From contig AKXM01000015.1 of NCBI GenBank assembly GCA_000277545.1, positions 124,008 to 188,007 of the forward strand: a stretch of DNA of 64,000 nt. The letters are read 5' to 3'. The notes under the pieces were generated by a model. It searched no databases and was not told where the DNA came from. It saw nothing but the letters and a program-made list of their open reading frames with translations. The DNA is from Enterobacter sp. Ag1 (GTDB lineage: Bacteria; Pseudomonadota; Gammaproteobacteria; Enterobacterales; Enterobacteriaceae). Both the position numbers and the translations under genes were made by a program. Shown here in pieces: positions 20,811 to 30,652 of the stretch (positions are counted from its first letter, which is position 1; every line of letters starts with the position of its first letter).

Positions 20811-20834
20811 AAAGGCGCCCTAAAGGCGCCTTTC
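20811..20834 (+). terminator. Second copy of the tRNA cluster terminator
   Basis: AAAGGCGCC/GGCGCCTTT hairpin duplicating 20664-20688, but with only three Ts and then CTG, so it is weaker. Confidence 0.6.
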
Positions 20835-20946
20835 TGCTATCTGCGATTTGAAAACCCTGTTATTCCCGACACTCATTCCCCACTGCTCTGTTTCTCTCTG
20901 CGCATCGAGCAATAACCCACGACATTTCTACTAAATTTCGCTATCT

Positions 20947-20964
20947 TGTTTAGCATATAAAACA
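20947..20964. promoter_or_regulatory. NadR operator upstream of nadA
   Basis: TGTTTA-N6-AAAACA matches the NadR box TGTTTA-N6-TAAACA with one mismatch. It lies 74 bp before the nadA start. NadR represses nadA-pnuC when NAD is plentiful. Confidence 0.8.
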
Positions 20965-21037
20965 ATGATTGCCAAAGATGGCGTAAATTACGCTTGATTT
21001 GGCCTGTAATGTTAAGTCAGTAAAACGAGATTGCATG

Positions 21038-22099
21038 ATGAGCGTAATGTTTGACCCGGAAACTGCGATTTATCCCTTCCCACCGAAACCCACGTCTTTG
21101 AGCAGGGATGAAAAACAATTTTATCGTGAAAAAATCAAGCGCCTGCTTAAAGAGCGGGATGCGGTGATGGTGGCACACTACTACACCGACCCGGAAATCC
21201 AGTCTCTTGCGGAAGAGACCGGCGGGTGTATTTCTGACTCGCTCGAGATGGCTCGCTTCGGCGCTACCCACCCGGCGTCCACGTTACTGGTCGCAGGGGT
21301 TCGTTTCATGGGCGAAACGGCGAAAATCCTTAGCCCCGAAAAAACCATTTTAATGCCTACCCTCAATGCCGAGTGCTCACTGGATCTCGGCTGCCCGATC
21401 GAGGCGTTCAACGCTTTCTGCGACCAGCACCCGGATCGCACGGTGGTCGTCTATGCTAATACCTCTGCGGCGGTAAAAGCCCGGGCGGACTGGGTCGTGA
21501 CGTCCAGTATTGCGGTAGAACTGATTGAACATCTCGACAGCCTGGGTGAGAAAATCATTTGGGCACCGGATCGCCACCTTGGCAGCTACGTGCAAAAGCA
21601 GACCGGTGCCGATGTGCTGTGCTGGCAGGGTGCCTGCATCGTTCACGATGAATTTAAAACTCAGGCGCTGGCGCGGATGAAGGCGCTGTACCCGAATGCA
21701 GCGGTGCTGGTTCATCCTGAATCACCGCAGGCCGTGGTGGATATGGCCGATGCTGTAGGCTCGACCAGCCAACTGATCAATGCGGCTAAAACTCTGCCTC
21801 ACCAGCAGCTTATTGTGGCTACAGATCGCGGGATATTTTATAAAATGCAGCAGGCGTGTCCGGACAAAGAGCTACTGGAGGCGCCAACCGCAGGAGAAGG
21901 GGCAACCTGCCGCAGCTGTGCACATTGCCCGTGGATGGCAATGAACGGGCTTAAAGCGATTGCTGAGGGGCTGGAGCAGGGCGGGGCCGCACACACGATT
22001 GAAGTGGATGCGGCGCTGCGTGAAGGCGCGCTGGTTCCACTTAATCGCATGCTAGACTTTGCGGCAGAATTGCGTCGAAAGATTAAAGGCAACGCGTAA
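21038..22099 (+). CDS. nadA: Quinolinate synthase NadA
   Basis: NadA condenses iminoaspartate with dihydroxyacetone phosphate to quinolinate, the second step of de novo NAD synthesis. It has 353 residues (347 in E. coli). The [4Fe-4S] ligands lie in the [16 protein letters not shown] and CRSCAHCPW segments. I start at MSVMFDPE as in E. coli. An ATG three bases earlier and a TTG at 20999 are in frame but less likely. The C-terminus is a few residues longer than in E. coli (RRKIKGNA). It forms an operon with pnuC. Confidence 0.96.
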   Translation: MSVMFDPETAIYPFPPKPTSLSRDEKQFYREKIKRLLKERDAVMVAHYYTDPEIQSLAEETGGCISDSLEMARFGATHPASTLLVAGVRFMGETAKILSPEKTILMPTLNAECSLDLGCPIEAFNAFCDQHPDRTVVVYANTSAAVKARADWVVTSSIAVELIEHLDSLGEKIIWAPDRHLGSYVQKQTGADVLCWQGACIVHDEFKTQALARMKALYPNAAVLVHPESPQAVVDMADAVGSTSQLINAAKTLPHQQLIVATDRGIFYKMQQACPDKELLEAPTAGEGATCRSCAHCPWMAMNGLKAIAEGLEQGGAAHTIEVDAALREGALVPLNRMLDFAAELRRKIKGNA

Positions 22100-22122
22100 C
22101 AGTATTACGCTCTGGGGAGTTC

Positions 22123-22839
22123 ATGGATTTTTTTAGCACGCAGAACATTCTCGTCCACATCCCCATTGGGGGGGGCGGGTATGACTTATCATGGATTGAA
22201 GCCGTGGGAACGCTGGCGGGATTGCTATGTATCTGGCTTGCCAGCCTGGAGAAGATAGGCAACTATGCCTTCGGGTTAATTAACGTCACGCTGTTTGCCA
22301 TCATTTTCTTTCAGATTCAGCTCTACGCCAGCCTTCTTTTGCAGCTGTTCTTTTTTGTGGCGAACATTTACGGCTGGTACGCCTGGTCGCGGCAAAGCAG
22401 TAACCATCAATCCCTGCTGCAAATTCGCTGGCTACCTTTGCCTAAGGCAATTGCATGGCTGGTGATTATCGTCGCAGCGATTGGGTTGATGACGCTGTTT
22501 ATCGATCCGGTCTTTGCCTTCCTGACCCGGGTTGCGGTGTCTGTGATGCAGAGTCTGGGGCTGAACGTCACCTTGCCGGAACTACAGCCAGACGCCTATC
22601 CGTTCTGGGACTCGTGCATGATGGTGCTGTCGATTGTGGCGATGATTCTTATGACCCGGAAATACGTGGAAAACTGGCTGCTGTGGACGGTCATTAACGT
22701 CATCAGCGTGGTTATCTTTGCCCTGCAGGGCGTTTACGCGATGTCGCTGGAATACCTCATTCTGACGTTCATTGCGCTGAATGGCAGCCGGATGTGGATT
22801 AACAGCGCGCGGCAGTCCGGCTCGCGCGCCTTCTCCTGA
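22123..22839 (+). CDS. pnuC: Nicotinamide riboside transporter PnuC
   Basis: This inner-membrane facilitator imports nicotinamide riboside for NAD salvage. It is 238 residues with seven predicted membrane segments and the family motifs WIEAVGTLAGLLCIWLAS, NLTFA-type NVTLFAIIFF, FFFVANIYGWYAW and VINVISVVIFALQG. It lies 23 bp after nadA in the same NadR-controlled operon. Its stop codon directly abuts the stop codon of the convergent zitB. Confidence 0.96.
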   Translation: MDFFSTQNILVHIPIGGGGYDLSWIEAVGTLAGLLCIWLASLEKIGNYAFGLINVTLFAIIFFQIQLYASLLLQLFFFVANIYGWYAWSRQSSNHQSLLQIRWLPLPKAIAWLVIIVAAIGLMTLFIDPVFAFLTRVAVSVMQSLGLNVTLPELQPDAYPFWDSCMMVLSIVAMILMTRKYVENWLLWTVINVISVVIFALQGVYAMSLEYLILTFIALNGSRMWINSARQSGSRAFS

Positions 22840-23775
22840 TCAATGGTGATGATGGGCATGACCAGCGCTGTGGTCATGCTCATTCAGGTCGCAGTCCGGG
22901 CCGTGACAAACCTGATACTCCATCTGTACCGTGGCATGCTCTATCTGATACTCGTGCTCGAGGAAGTGATGTATGCGCGCCAGCAAAGCATCATGATCGT
23001 GGGGCGGTACAACCTGAACATGCAGCGTCATCAGCGGTTTTTCACCTACCAGCCAGATATGGACGTGATGCACGTTACGCACTTCTGGTATCGAGCGGGA
23101 AAGATTGCGCTTCAGGGCTGCAATGTCGATGGCGCCCGGCGCACCTTCTAATAGCTCATTGACGCTCTCTTTCAACAAACTCCAGGCGCTGCGTAGCACC
23201 AGGCAGGACACCAGCACCGACAGGATTGGGTCAATCGGCGTCCAGCCGGTCCAGAGGATCACCACCGCGGCCACAATTGCCCCCACTGAACCCAGCAAAT
23301 CACCCAGAACATGCAGCGCTGCCGCACGGACGTTGAGGTTTTTCTCTCCGCTGCCGCTGTGCAGGATCCAGAAAGAGACCAGGTTCGCCAGCAGCCCGGC
23401 GATCGCAATAGTCAGCATTGCCCAGCCTGCAATAGGTTGAGGATTTGAGAAGCGCTGAATCGCTTCCCAGACGATAAGTATGGTGATAACCACCAAAGCG
23501 ATAGCGTTTACAAAAGCGGCAAGCGTCGTCAGGCGCAGCCAGCCAAAGGTATGCCGGGCGTTGGGCGGCCGACGAGCAAAATGCACGGCCAACAAAGCAA
23601 ACAGCAGCGCTGCTGCGTCGGTGAGCATATGGCCGGCATCGGCCAGCAGAGCCAGCGAGCCGGAAAGCAGGCCGCCGATAACTTCGGCAACCATAAAAAT
23701 TGCCGTGATGAGAAAGGCAAACAGCAGGCGTTTTACGTTGCTATCAGCAGAGGTATTTTGGTGTGAATGCGCCAT
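22840..23775 (-). CDS. zitB: Zinc transporter ZitB
   Basis: ZitB is a cation-diffusion-facilitator that exchanges cytoplasmic Zn2+ for protons. It has 311 residues (313 in E. coli). Six membrane segments carry the metal-site motifs DAGHMLTD (about 49-56) and HVLGD. The cytoplasmic C-terminal domain ends in a His-rich tail ([12 protein letters not shown]), and the N-terminus also has histidines. I start at MAHSHQN, downstream of an in-frame ATG at 23787, because it matches the family and has GAGAG at a proper distance. The 3' end abuts pnuC with no intervening base. Confidence 0.95.
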   Translation of the reverse strand: MAHSHQNTSADSNVKRLLFAFLITAIFMVAEVIGGLLSGSLALLADAGHMLTDAAALLFALLAVHFARRPPNARHTFGWLRLTTLAAFVNAIALVVITILIVWEAIQRFSNPQPIAGWAMLTIAIAGLLANLVSFWILHSGSGEKNLNVRAAALHVLGDLLGSVGAIVAAVVILWTGWTPIDPILSVLVSCLVLRSAWSLLKESVNELLEGAPGAIDIAALKRNLSRSIPEVRNVHHVHIWLVGEKPLMTLHVQVVPPHDHDALLARIHHFLEHEYQIEHATVQMEYQVCHGPDCDLNEHDHSAGHAHHHH

Positions 23776-24017
23776 GATCTCTCGCAAAAAATTAATCCCG
23801 GTGGGCTAATTATAACCGCTCCATGGTTTCAACTGGTTGAAAGAGGCTGAAAAATCCTGCGAGTCAAAAATGGGAATGGGACCTTAATTTTCAAAATAGC
23901 ATTCAATATTGAAAATTTAACATCCTTCAGTGGTAAACATTGAAAAATGGCGTTAATCCATCGATTCTCATTCTGTTTTCACTGTTTTTTTCGAGTTTTC
24001 AGGATTAATTTATTAGA

Positions 24018-24039
24018 AGTGTAAAAGCCCGTTTACACT
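24018..24039. promoter_or_regulatory. TyrR box upstream of aroG
   Basis: TGTAAA-N6-TTTACA, flanked by AG and CT to make a longer palindrome, lies about 70 bp before aroG. This is the strong TyrR box type through which TyrR with phenylalanine represses aroG in E. coli. The rest of the 332-bp zitB-aroG gap is AT-rich with no gene. Confidence 0.85.
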
Positions 24040-24107
24040 TGTGGTTATGCGAGTTAGATTGAAAGGATTGCAACGAAGAAAAATATCAGGATGACCCCGG
24101 AAATATC

Positions 24108-25160
24108 ATGAATTATCAGAACGACGACTTAAGAATTAAAGAGATCAACGAGCTTCTCCCCCCTGTAGCGCTGTTGGAAAAATTCCCCGCCACTGAAAAA
24201 GCCGCCCACACTGTCTCTCAGGCGCGTAAAGCGATCCATAAAATCCTTAAAGGCAGCGACGATCGCCTGCTGGTGGTGATCGGGCCTTGCTCCATCCACG
24301 ACACCAAAGCCGCCAAAGAGTACGGCGCGCGCCTGCTGGCATTGCGTGAAGAGCTTCAGGGCGAACTGGAAGTGGTGATGCGCGTATATTTCGAAAAGCC
24401 GCGCACCACCGTGGGCTGGAAAGGTCTGATTAACGATCCGCACATGGACAGCAGCTACCAGATTAACGACGGTCTGCGTATTGCGCGTAAACTGCTGCTG
24501 GATATCAACGATTCCGGCCTGCCAGCGGCGGGGGAATTCCTCGATATGATCACGCCTCAGTATCTGGCGGATCTGATGAGCTGGGGCGCTATCGGCGCGC
24601 GTACCACTGAATCACAGGTACACCGCGAACTGGCTTCCGGCCTCTCTTGCCCGGTTGGCTTTAAAAACGGCACCGACGGCACGATCAAAGTTGCGATTGA
24701 TGCCATCAACGCCGCTGGAGCACCGCACTGCTTCCTGTCCGTAACAAAGTGGGGCCATTCCGCTATCGTCAACACTAGCGGGAACGGTGACTGCCACATT
24801 ATTCTGCGTGGCGGCAAAGAGCCTAACTACAGCGCGAAGCATGTGGAAGAGGTCAAAGCTGGTCTGGTTAAAGCGGGGCTTGAGCCACAGGTGATGATCG
24901 ATTTCAGCCACGCCAACAGCAGCAAACAGTTTAAAAAGCAGATGGATGTTTCTGCCGACGTTTGCGGCCAAATTGCCGGCGGCGAAAAGGCTATCATCGG
25001 CGTGATGATTGAAAGCCATCTGGTAGAAGGCAACCAAAGCCTGGAGAGCGGCGAGCCGCTGGTCTACGGCAAAAGCGTTACCGACGCCTGCATTGGCTGG
25101 GATGATACAGAAGTGGCGCTGCGTCAGCTTGCTGCTGCGGTAAAAGCTCGTCGCGGCTAA
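24108..25160 (+). CDS. aroG: Phenylalanine-sensitive DAHP synthase AroG
   Basis: AroG joins phosphoenolpyruvate and erythrose 4-phosphate to form DAHP, the entry step of aromatic amino-acid synthesis. The 350 residues equal E. coli AroG. The class I motifs GPCSIHD, KPRTTVGWKGL, FKNGTDGT and MIDFSHANSSK are present. It is monocistronic, controlled by the TyrR box upstream and ended by a bidirectional terminator shared with gpmA. Confidence 0.98.
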   Translation: MNYQNDDLRIKEINELLPPVALLEKFPATEKAAHTVSQARKAIHKILKGSDDRLLVVIGPCSIHDTKAAKEYGARLLALREELQGELEVVMRVYFEKPRTTVGWKGLINDPHMDSSYQINDGLRIARKLLLDINDSGLPAAGEFLDMITPQYLADLMSWGAIGARTTESQVHRELASGLSCPVGFKNGTDGTIKVAIDAINAAGAPHCFLSVTKWGHSAIVNTSGNGDCHIILRGGKEPNYSAKHVEEVKAGLVKAGLEPQVMIDFSHANSSKQFKKQMDVSADVCGQIAGGEKAIIGVMIESHLVEGNQSLESGEPLVYGKSVTDACIGWDDTEVALRQLAAAVKARRG

Positions 25161-25178
25161 TGGCCTGATTTGAGCAAT

Positions 25179-25210
25179 AAAAAAGGCGTGGTGCTTACCA
25201 CGCCTTTTTT
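25179..25210. terminator. Bidirectional terminator between aroG and gpmA
   Basis: A perfect 14-bp stem of six As plus GGCGTGGT against ACCACGCC plus six Ts, with a GCTT loop. The A and T runs make it work in both directions for the two convergent genes. Confidence 0.95.
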
Positions 25211-25223
25211 CATGGGCGGAGAA

Positions 25224-25976
25224 TTACTTCGCTTTGCCCTGGTTGGCTACTGCGGCTGCTTTCGCTGCGATTTCGTCAGCGTTGCCCAGGTAGTAACGTT
25301 TCAGCGGTTTGAAGTTCTCATCGAACTCATAAACCAGCGGCACGCCGGTAGGGATGTTCAGCTCGAGGATCTCATCTTCGCTCAGGTTATCCAGGTATTT
25401 AACCAGTGCGCGCAGGGAGTTACCGTGAGCCGCAACGATAACGCGCTCGCCGGATTTCATGCGTGGCAGAATAGACTCATTCCAGAAAGGCGTTACGCGG
25501 TCGATGGTCAGCGCCAGGCTTTCGGTAGTTGGCAGTTCGCTGTCGGTCAGTTTAGCGTAACGTGGATCGTGGCCAGGGAAGCGCTCGTCGTCTTTAGACA
25601 GCTCTGGTGGGGTGATCGCGAAGCCGCGACGCCACTGTTTAACCTGCTCGTCACCGTATTTTTCAGCGGTTTCCGCTTTGTTCAGACCCTGCAGGGCGCC
25701 GTAGTGACGCTCGTTCAGTTTCCAGGATTTCTCGACCGGCAGCCAGGCCTGGTCCAGTTCATCGAGGATGTTCCACAGAGTGTGGATGGCACGTTTCAGC
25801 ACAGAGGTGTAAGCGAAGTCGAAAGTGAAGCCTTCATCCTTCAGAAGCTTACCGGCAGCCTTAGCTTCGGTACGACCTTTATCAGACAGATCAACATCAT
25901 ACCAACCAGTGAAGCGGTTTTCGTTGTTCCACTGGCTTTCGCCGTGACGAACCAGTACCAGCTTAGTAACAGCCAT
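25224..25976 (-). CDS. gpmA: 2,3-Bisphosphoglycerate-dependent phosphoglycerate mutase GpmA
   Basis: GpmA interconverts 3- and 2-phosphoglycerate in glycolysis and gluconeogenesis. The 250 residues equal E. coli. The phosphohistidine His11 is in [10 protein letters not shown], and the second catalytic His is in [15 protein letters not shown]. The ribosome site AAGGAG is well placed. A Fur-type palindrome lies about 30 bp upstream. The terminator at 25179-25210 serves as its 3' end. Confidence 0.98.
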   Translation of the reverse strand: MAVTKLVLVRHGESQWNNENRFTGWYDVDLSDKGRTEAKAAGKLLKDEGFTFDFAYTSVLKRAIHTLWNILDELDQAWLPVEKSWKLNERHYGALQGLNKAETAEKYGDEQVKQWRRGFAITPPELSKDDERFPGHDPRYAKLTDSELPTTESLALTIDRVTPFWNESILPRMKSGERVIVAAHGNSLRALVKYLDNLSEDEILELNIPTGVPLVYEFDENFKPLKRYYLGNADEIAAKAAAVANQGKAK

Positions 25977-26002
25977 GATTTACTCCTTAATGAGCCTGGG
26001 AT

Positions 26003-26023
26003 TAATGATAACAATTATCATTA
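26003..26023. promoter_or_regulatory. Fur box upstream of gpmA
   Basis: TAATGATAA-CAA-TTATCATTA is a perfect 9-bp inverted repeat close to the Fur consensus. E. coli gpmA is known to be Fur-regulated, and the site lies where the promoter should be. Confidence 0.85.
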
Positions 26024-26185
26024 TATTGCCGCGCCATAAGCCACGGCAATGATAAACGTTTAACATAGCGAAAAAGCGCGTGGAGTGTAAGGTGGTTGTA
26101 AAAGGTTGTTATATTTTTGGCTCGATCTGGCGGGAAAGTCAGCGATTTGGTGAGAAATTGCCCTTAATGAAAAGGGCAATGGGTT

Positions 26186-27226
26186 TTAATGGGGCTGAAA
26201 CTGGTATTCCGTAATGCTGAGATACGTCTCATCCGGTTTTAACCAGCAGTCCGGCTGCGGCCATTCCGGGTTATTTGGGCTGTCCGGCAGGAAGCCGCTC
26301 TCCAGCGCCAGACCGTTCCAGTCGCTGTAGCTTTCTTGATCGCGTGCAGGGGTGCCCGCTAGATAGTTTCCGCTATAGACCTGTAGCGCGGGCGCCGTCG
26401 TAAACACGTTCATTTCCAGCGCACCGTCGGTGGACCAGAGTCGTGCCACGGGTTGGCTGAGATCGCCTTTGGCCTGCAGCAGGAAAGCATGGTCGTAGCC
26501 TTTGGTGATTTGCTGATCGGCGTCGGCCAGAAAATCTTGTGCAAGCGTCTTAGGTTCACGAAAGTCAAAGCTGGTGTCGACTACTTCTTTCAGGTCTCCA
26601 GCAGGCAAGCCGCTGGCGTTGACCGGTAAATAGCTGTCGGCCAGCAATTGAAGTTTATGCTGCCGCACATCGCTTTGAACGCGGTCAAGATTGAAGTAGG
26701 CGTGATTGGTGAGACCGACCGGGCACGGCTTATCGACGGTGGCACGAAGCTCGATGCTGATGCGGTTATCTTCCGTTAAGGCATAGCGCGCCGTGGTGTG
26801 TAATTTACCGGGGAAACCCTGATCGCCGTCGCAGGAATCCAGCGCGTACGTCACAGCCTGCTCATTTTGCACGGCAATGCGCCAGCGGCGTTTGTCGAAG
26901 CCTTCCGGCCCGCCGTGAAGCTGATTTTCGCCCTGGTTAATCTCAAGCTGGAGCATTTCACTGCCAACGGTAAGCTTCCCTCCGGCAATACGGTTAGCGT
27001 AGCGCCCGACGGTCGCCCCCATAAAGGCACTTTGCTGTAAATACTGCTCAGGCGAAGCGCAGCCCAGCAGCGTTTCCCGCACGCTACCGTCTTTGAGCGG
27101 CACCCGACAGGAAAGCAAGGTCGCGCCCCAGTCCATCAGGGTGACAACCATCCCCGCGCTATTGCGCAGGGTGGTAAGCCGAAACGGCTGGCCGTCCGGC
27201 GCCAGCTGCGGCGTCTCTTTTAGCAT
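26186..27226 (-). CDS. galM: Galactose mutarotase (aldose 1-epimerase) GalM
   Basis: GalM interconverts beta- and alpha-D-galactose, providing the alpha form for GalK. The 346 residues equal E. coli. The catalytic His in the NHAYFNLD segment, the [11 protein letters not shown] loop and [12 protein letters not shown] near the C-terminus (with the catalytic Glu) are visible. I start at [12 protein letters not shown], whose ATG overlaps the end of galK by 7 bp. Nine extra upstream codons (MQSLRRSRS) are open but lie inside galK. It is the last gene of galETKM. Confidence 0.96.
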   Translation of the reverse strand: MLKETPQLAPDGQPFRLTTLRNSAGMVVTLMDWGATLLSCRVPLKDGSVRETLLGCASPEQYLQQSAFMGATVGRYANRIAGGKLTVGSEMLQLEINQGENQLHGGPEGFDKRRWRIAVQNEQAVTYALDSCDGDQGFPGKLHTTARYALTEDNRISIELRATVDKPCPVGLTNHAYFNLDRVQSDVRQHKLQLLADSYLPVNASGLPAGDLKEVVDTSFDFREPKTLAQDFLADADQQITKGYDHAFLLQAKGDLSQPVARLWSTDGALEMNVFTTAPALQVYSGNYLAGTPARDQESYSDWNGLALESGFLPDSPNNPEWPQPDCWLKPDETYLSITEYQFQPH

Positions 27227-28368
27227 TGACCTGCTCCTTCGGAGGCTTTGCAAACGTAGAAGGTTTCTTTAATCCCGGTTTTGCTCTCGTACTGTTCTTC
27301 CACAGCCTGTTTCACGGCCGGAACGAGATCATCGGGCACCAGGGCGACAATACAGCCCCCAAAACCACCGCCGGTCATACGTACGCCACCTTTCTCGCCA
27401 ATCGTCGCTTTGACGATCTCTACCAGAGTATCGATTTGTGGCACGGTGATTTCGAAATCATCGCGCATGGAGGCGTGAGATTCGGCCATCAGCTGGCCCA
27501 TGCGAACCAGGTCACCTTTGGCAAGTGCATCTGCGGCTTCCACGGTACGGATATTTTCGGTCAGCACATGACGAACACGTTTGGCAACAATTGGATCCAG
27601 CTCGTGCGCTACGGCATTGAATTTTGCCAGCTCAACGTCGCGCAGGGCTTTCTGGCTAAAGAAACGGGCACCGGTTTCACACTGTTCGCGGCGGGTGTTG
27701 TATTCGCTACCCACCAGCGTGCGCTTGAAGTTACTGTTGATGATGACTACTGCAGCGCCTTTTGGCATGGATACCGCTTTCGTTCCGAGGGAGCGGCAAT
27801 CAATCAGCAGGGCGTGGTCTTTCTTGCCAAGGGCGGAAATCAGCTGATCCATAATGCCGCAGTTGCAGCCGACAAACTGGTTCTCTGCTTCCTGGCCATT
27901 GAGGGCCAGCTGAGCGCCATCCAGAGGCAGGCGGTACAGATGCTGGAAGACTTTGCCGACCGCGACTTCCAGCGAGGCTGACGAGCTTAACCCTGCGCCC
28001 TGCGGCACATTCCCGCCGATCACCATATCCACGCCGGAAAAGTTTTTATCTCGCATTTGCAGATGCTTCACTACGCCGCGAACATAGTTAGCCCACTGTT
28101 GCGTGTTATGCGAGACGATAGGGGCATCAAGGGAGAAGCTGTCCTGTTGATTGTCATAATCGGCGGCAACAACTCGCACGATACGGTCGTCTCGTTTGGC
28201 ACAGCTGATAACCGTCTGGTAATCAATGGCGCAGGGCAGCACGAAACCATCGTTGTAATCGGTGTGTTCACCAATCAGGTTTACACGGCCAGGGGCCTGA
28301 ATAGCGTGGGTGGCCGGGTAGCCAAATTGTTCAGCGAACAGACGCTGGGTTTTCTCTTTCAGACTCAT
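27220..28368 (-). CDS. galK: Galactokinase GalK
   Basis: GalK phosphorylates alpha-D-galactose with ATP. The 382 residues equal E. coli. The GHMP-kinase signatures are present: the galactose-binding [14 protein letters not shown] near the N-terminus, the phosphate loop [17 protein letters not shown] (about 120-136) and [13 protein letters not shown]. The start overlaps the galT stop by four bases (ATGA), and the 3' end overlaps galM. Confidence 0.98.
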   Translation of the reverse strand: MSLKEKTQRLFAEQFGYPATHAIQAPGRVNLIGEHTDYNDGFVLPCAIDYQTVISCAKRDDRIVRVVAADYDNQQDSFSLDAPIVSHNTQQWANYVRGVVKHLQMRDKNFSGVDMVIGGNVPQGAGLSSSASLEVAVGKVFQHLYRLPLDGAQLALNGQEAENQFVGCNCGIMDQLISALGKKDHALLIDCRSLGTKAVSMPKGAAVVIINSNFKRTLVGSEYNTRREQCETGARFFSQKALRDVELAKFNAVAHELDPIVAKRVRHVLTENIRTVEAADALAKGDLVRMGQLMAESHASMRDDFEITVPQIDTLVEIVKATIGEKGGVRMTGGGFGGCIVALVPDDLVPAVKQAVEEQYESKTGIKETFYVCKASEGAGQC

Positions 28369-29417
28369 AATGACGCTCCTGACTGGCGGAAATGGATATC
28401 ACTGACGGCACGCAAGCGTTCTGCGGCTTGCTCTGCGGTTAAATCGCGTTGGGTTTCGGCCAGCATTTCATAGCCGACCATAAATTTACGTACCGTGGCG
28501 CTGCGCAGCAGCGGCGGGTAGAAATGCGCGTGAAGCTGCCAGTGCTGATTGCTTTCACCGTTGAACGGCGCGCCGTGCCAGCCCATTGAGTAGGGGAAGG
28601 AGCACTGGAAGAGATTGTCATAGCGGCTGGTGAGTTTTTTCAGCGCTAACGCCAGGTCAGCACCTTGTTCTGCACTGAGGTCGGTGATACGCAGGGCGTG
28701 GGTTTTGGGCAGCAGCAGCGTTTCGAACGGCCAGGCTGCCCAGTAAGGGACGACGGCCAGCCAGTGTTCGGTTTCAACCACGGTGCGGCTACCGTCCGAC
28801 AGTTCACGCTGCACGTAGTCCAGCAGCATTGGGGTGCCCTGGTGGGCGAAATATTCACGTTGTAGGGCATCTTCACGGGCGACCTCATTAGGCAAAAAGC
28901 TGTTTGCCCAAACCTGTCCGTGAGGATGTGGGTTGGAGCAGCCCATGGCCGCGCCTTTGTTTTCAAATACCTGAACCCACGGGTATGTCTGCCCCAGCTC
29001 AGCGGTCTGCTGTTGCCAGGTTTGTACGACTTCTTCCAGTGCGGGAAGCGTAAGCTCTGGCAATGTTTTACTGTGGTCGGGAGAGAAGCAGATAACCCGG
29101 CTGGTACCGCGCGCGCTTTCGCAACGCATCAAGGGATCGTGGTTCGCTGGGGCATCGGGCGTGTTCGTCATCAGCGCCGCAAAATCGTTGGTAAAAACGA
29201 AAGTGCCGGTGTACTCGGGATTTTTATCCCCGGTAACGCGCGTATTCCCTGGGCAAAGAAAACAGTCCGGATCGTGTGCCGGAAGTTTTTCTTGCGCAGG
29301 GGTTTCCTGCGCGCCCTGCCAGGGGCGTTTCGCCCGATGTGGCGAAACTAAAATCCATTGACCCGTTAGCGGGTTATAGCGGCGATGCGGGTGATCGACC
29401 GGGTTAAACTGCTCCAT
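28365..29417 (-). CDS. galT: Galactose-1-phosphate uridylyltransferase GalT
   Basis: GalT exchanges galactose 1-phosphate with UDP-glucose to give UDP-galactose and glucose 1-phosphate. It has 350 residues (348 in E. coli). The HPHGQVW motif around residue 165 carries the uridylylated histidine. Zinc ligands in CFLCPG and a later His are in place. I choose the ATG at 29417, since the codon before it is a GTG and AAGGAT sits 7 nt upstream. It begins 9 bp after galE. Confidence 0.97.
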   Translation of the reverse strand: MEQFNPVDHPHRRYNPLTGQWILVSPHRAKRPWQGAQETPAQEKLPAHDPDCFLCPGNTRVTGDKNPEYTGTFVFTNDFAALMTNTPDAPANHDPLMRCESARGTSRVICFSPDHSKTLPELTLPALEEVVQTWQQQTAELGQTYPWVQVFENKGAAMGCSNPHPHGQVWANSFLPNEVAREDALQREYFAHQGTPMLLDYVQRELSDGSRTVVETEHWLAVVPYWAAWPFETLLLPKTHALRITDLSAEQGADLALALKKLTSRYDNLFQCSFPYSMGWHGAPFNGESNQHWQLHAHFYPPLLRSATVRKFMVGYEMLAETQRDLTAEQAAERLRAVSDIHFRQSGASL

Positions 29418-29426
29418 CACATATCC

Positions 29427-30443
29427 TTAATCTTCATAACCTTGGGGATGGCGTGACTGCCAGCGCCAGGTATCGTCTGCCATTTCCTGCAGCGAACGGC
29501 TGACACGCCAGTTGAGTTCTTTGTCGGCTTTGGTGGCGTCGGCCCAGTAGGCCGGCAGATCGCCATCACGACGAGGGGCAAAGTGATAGTTCACCGGTTT
29601 ACCGCAGGCTTTGCTGAAGGCGTTCACCACGTCGAGCACGCTGCTGCCGACGCCTGCGCCCAGGTTGTAAATATGGACGCCTGGTTTACCGTTCAGTGCC
29701 TGCATAGCGGCGACGTGGCCGTCTGCGAGATCCATCACGTGGATGTAATCACGCACGCCGGTGCCATCTTCGGTTGGGTAATCGTTACCAAAGATAGCCA
29801 GCGAGTCACGGCGGCCTACGGCAACCTGCGCGATGTACGGCATCAGGTTATTTGGGATGCCCTGAGGATCTTCGCCCATATCGCCCGACGGATGGGCGCC
29901 AACCGGGTTGAAGTAGCGCAGCAGCGCAACGCTCCAGTTTGGCTGGGCTTTTTGCAGGTCGGTAAGAATTTGCTCAACCATCAGCTTGCTTTGGCCGTAA
30001 GGGCTGGCGGGTTTACCAGTAGGGAAACTTTCTACATAAGGGATTTGAGGCTGGTCGCCGTAAACGGTAGCGGAAGAGCTGAAGATAAAGTTAGTGACAT
30101 TTGCCGCGCGCATGGCGGCGATAAGCTTCAGGGTGCCGGTCACGTTGTTGTCGTAATACTCCAGCGGCTTATTCACCGATTCGCCGACGGCTTTCAGACC
30201 GGCAAAATGGATTACGGCGTCAATACGATGATCGTGGAAAATTTCTGCCAGCAGGGCTTCGTCGCGGATATCACCGTTGATAAACAGCGGATGCTTGCCG
30301 CCCAGACGTTCAATTTCTGGCAGTACGCTGCGTTTGCTGTTGCAGAGGTTATCGAGGATCACCACGTCATGACCGTTTTGCAGCAATTGTACGCAGGTAT
30401 GACTTCCAATGTAACCGCTACCACCTGTGACCAAAACTCTCAT
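29427..30443 (-). CDS. galE: UDP-glucose 4-epimerase GalE
   Basis: GalE interconverts UDP-galactose and UDP-glucose, for galactose use and for glycan synthesis. The 338 residues equal E. coli. The NAD-binding GGSGYIG (7-13), the catalytic SSATVYG segment and the YGQSK (Tyr-x3-Lys) motif near residue 149 are present. The ATG at 30443 has GGAG 7-8 nt upstream. An ATG at 30455 would include that ribosome site in the coding region and is less likely. The internal gal operator lies within codons for the nucleotide-binding loop. Confidence 0.98.
   Translation of the reverse strand: MRVLVTGGSGYIGSHTCVQLLQNGHDVVILDNLCNSKRSVLPEIERLGGKHPLFINGDIRDEALLAEIFHDHRIDAVIHFAGLKAVGESVNKPLEYYDNNVTGTLKLIAAMRAANVTNFIFSSSATVYGDQPQIPYVESFPTGKPASPYGQSKLMVEQILTDLQKAQPNWSVALLRYFNPVGAHPSGDMGEDPQGIPNNLMPYIAQVAVGRRDSLAIFGNDYPTEDGTGVRDYIHVMDLADGHVAAMQALNGKPGVHIYNLGAGVGSSVLDVVNAFSKACGKPVNYHFAPRRDGDLPAYWADATKADKELNWRVSRSLQEMADDTWRWQSRHPQGYED
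30409..30424. promoter_or_regulatory. Internal gal operator OI inside galE
   Basis: On the minus strand this reads GTGGTAGCGGTTACAT. It matches the GalR/GalS consensus GTGKAANCGNTTNCAC in all but two positions and, as I recall, equals the E. coli OI. With OE about 113 bp away it would allow GalR-HU repression looping. Confidence 0.8.
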
Positions 30444-30474
30444 TTTTCGCTCCATATAGCCTATGGGTTAAGAT

Positions 30475-30486
30475 AACCATAGCATA
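30475..30486 (-). promoter_or_regulatory. Overlapping gal P1/P2 -10 elements
   Basis: On the minus strand TATGCTATGGTT contains the P2 (TATGCTA) and P1 (TATGGTT) -10 elements, five bases apart as in E. coli, where cAMP-CRP favours P1 and blocks P2. Confidence 0.75.
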
Positions 30487-30502
30487 ACAGATGGCTGAAA
30501 AA

Positions 30503-30518
30503 TGTGATATGCACCAGA
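30503..30518. promoter_or_regulatory. CRP site of the gal promoters
   Basis: TGTGA-N6-CCAGA has one perfect half site and one degenerate half. It lies just upstream of the P1/P2 -10 region, at the position of the gal CRP site in E. coli. Confidence 0.7.
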
Positions 30519-30521
30519 TTA

Positions 30522-30537
30522 GTGGTATCGTTTACAC
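30522..30537. promoter_or_regulatory. External gal operator OE
   Basis: GTGGTATCGTTTACAC matches the GalR/GalS operator consensus with one mismatch. It lies immediately upstream of the CRP site, as in E. coli. Confidence 0.85.
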
Positions 30538-30652
30538 TGCATCAATAATATGGCTAAAGCAGTATACAAGGCATTGTAAAACAGACTGGTAGAATAAAAG
30601 CGTACGGCTATTCCGAAAGTCAGGTCAGGAATAGCCGCCGCGTGTTGCGAGA

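Noticed and set aside
20207-20835. CRISPR array (repeated units in the tRNA region)
   Set aside because: The repeats are tRNA-Lys genes and tRNA 3'-end fragments of unequal spacing, and no cas genes are nearby. No CRISPR array is seen anywhere in the window.
21601-22099. nadA as a candidate for truncation because its C-terminus differs from E. coli
   Set aside because: The cysteine motif CRSCAHCPW and the region after it are complete; only the last residues vary.
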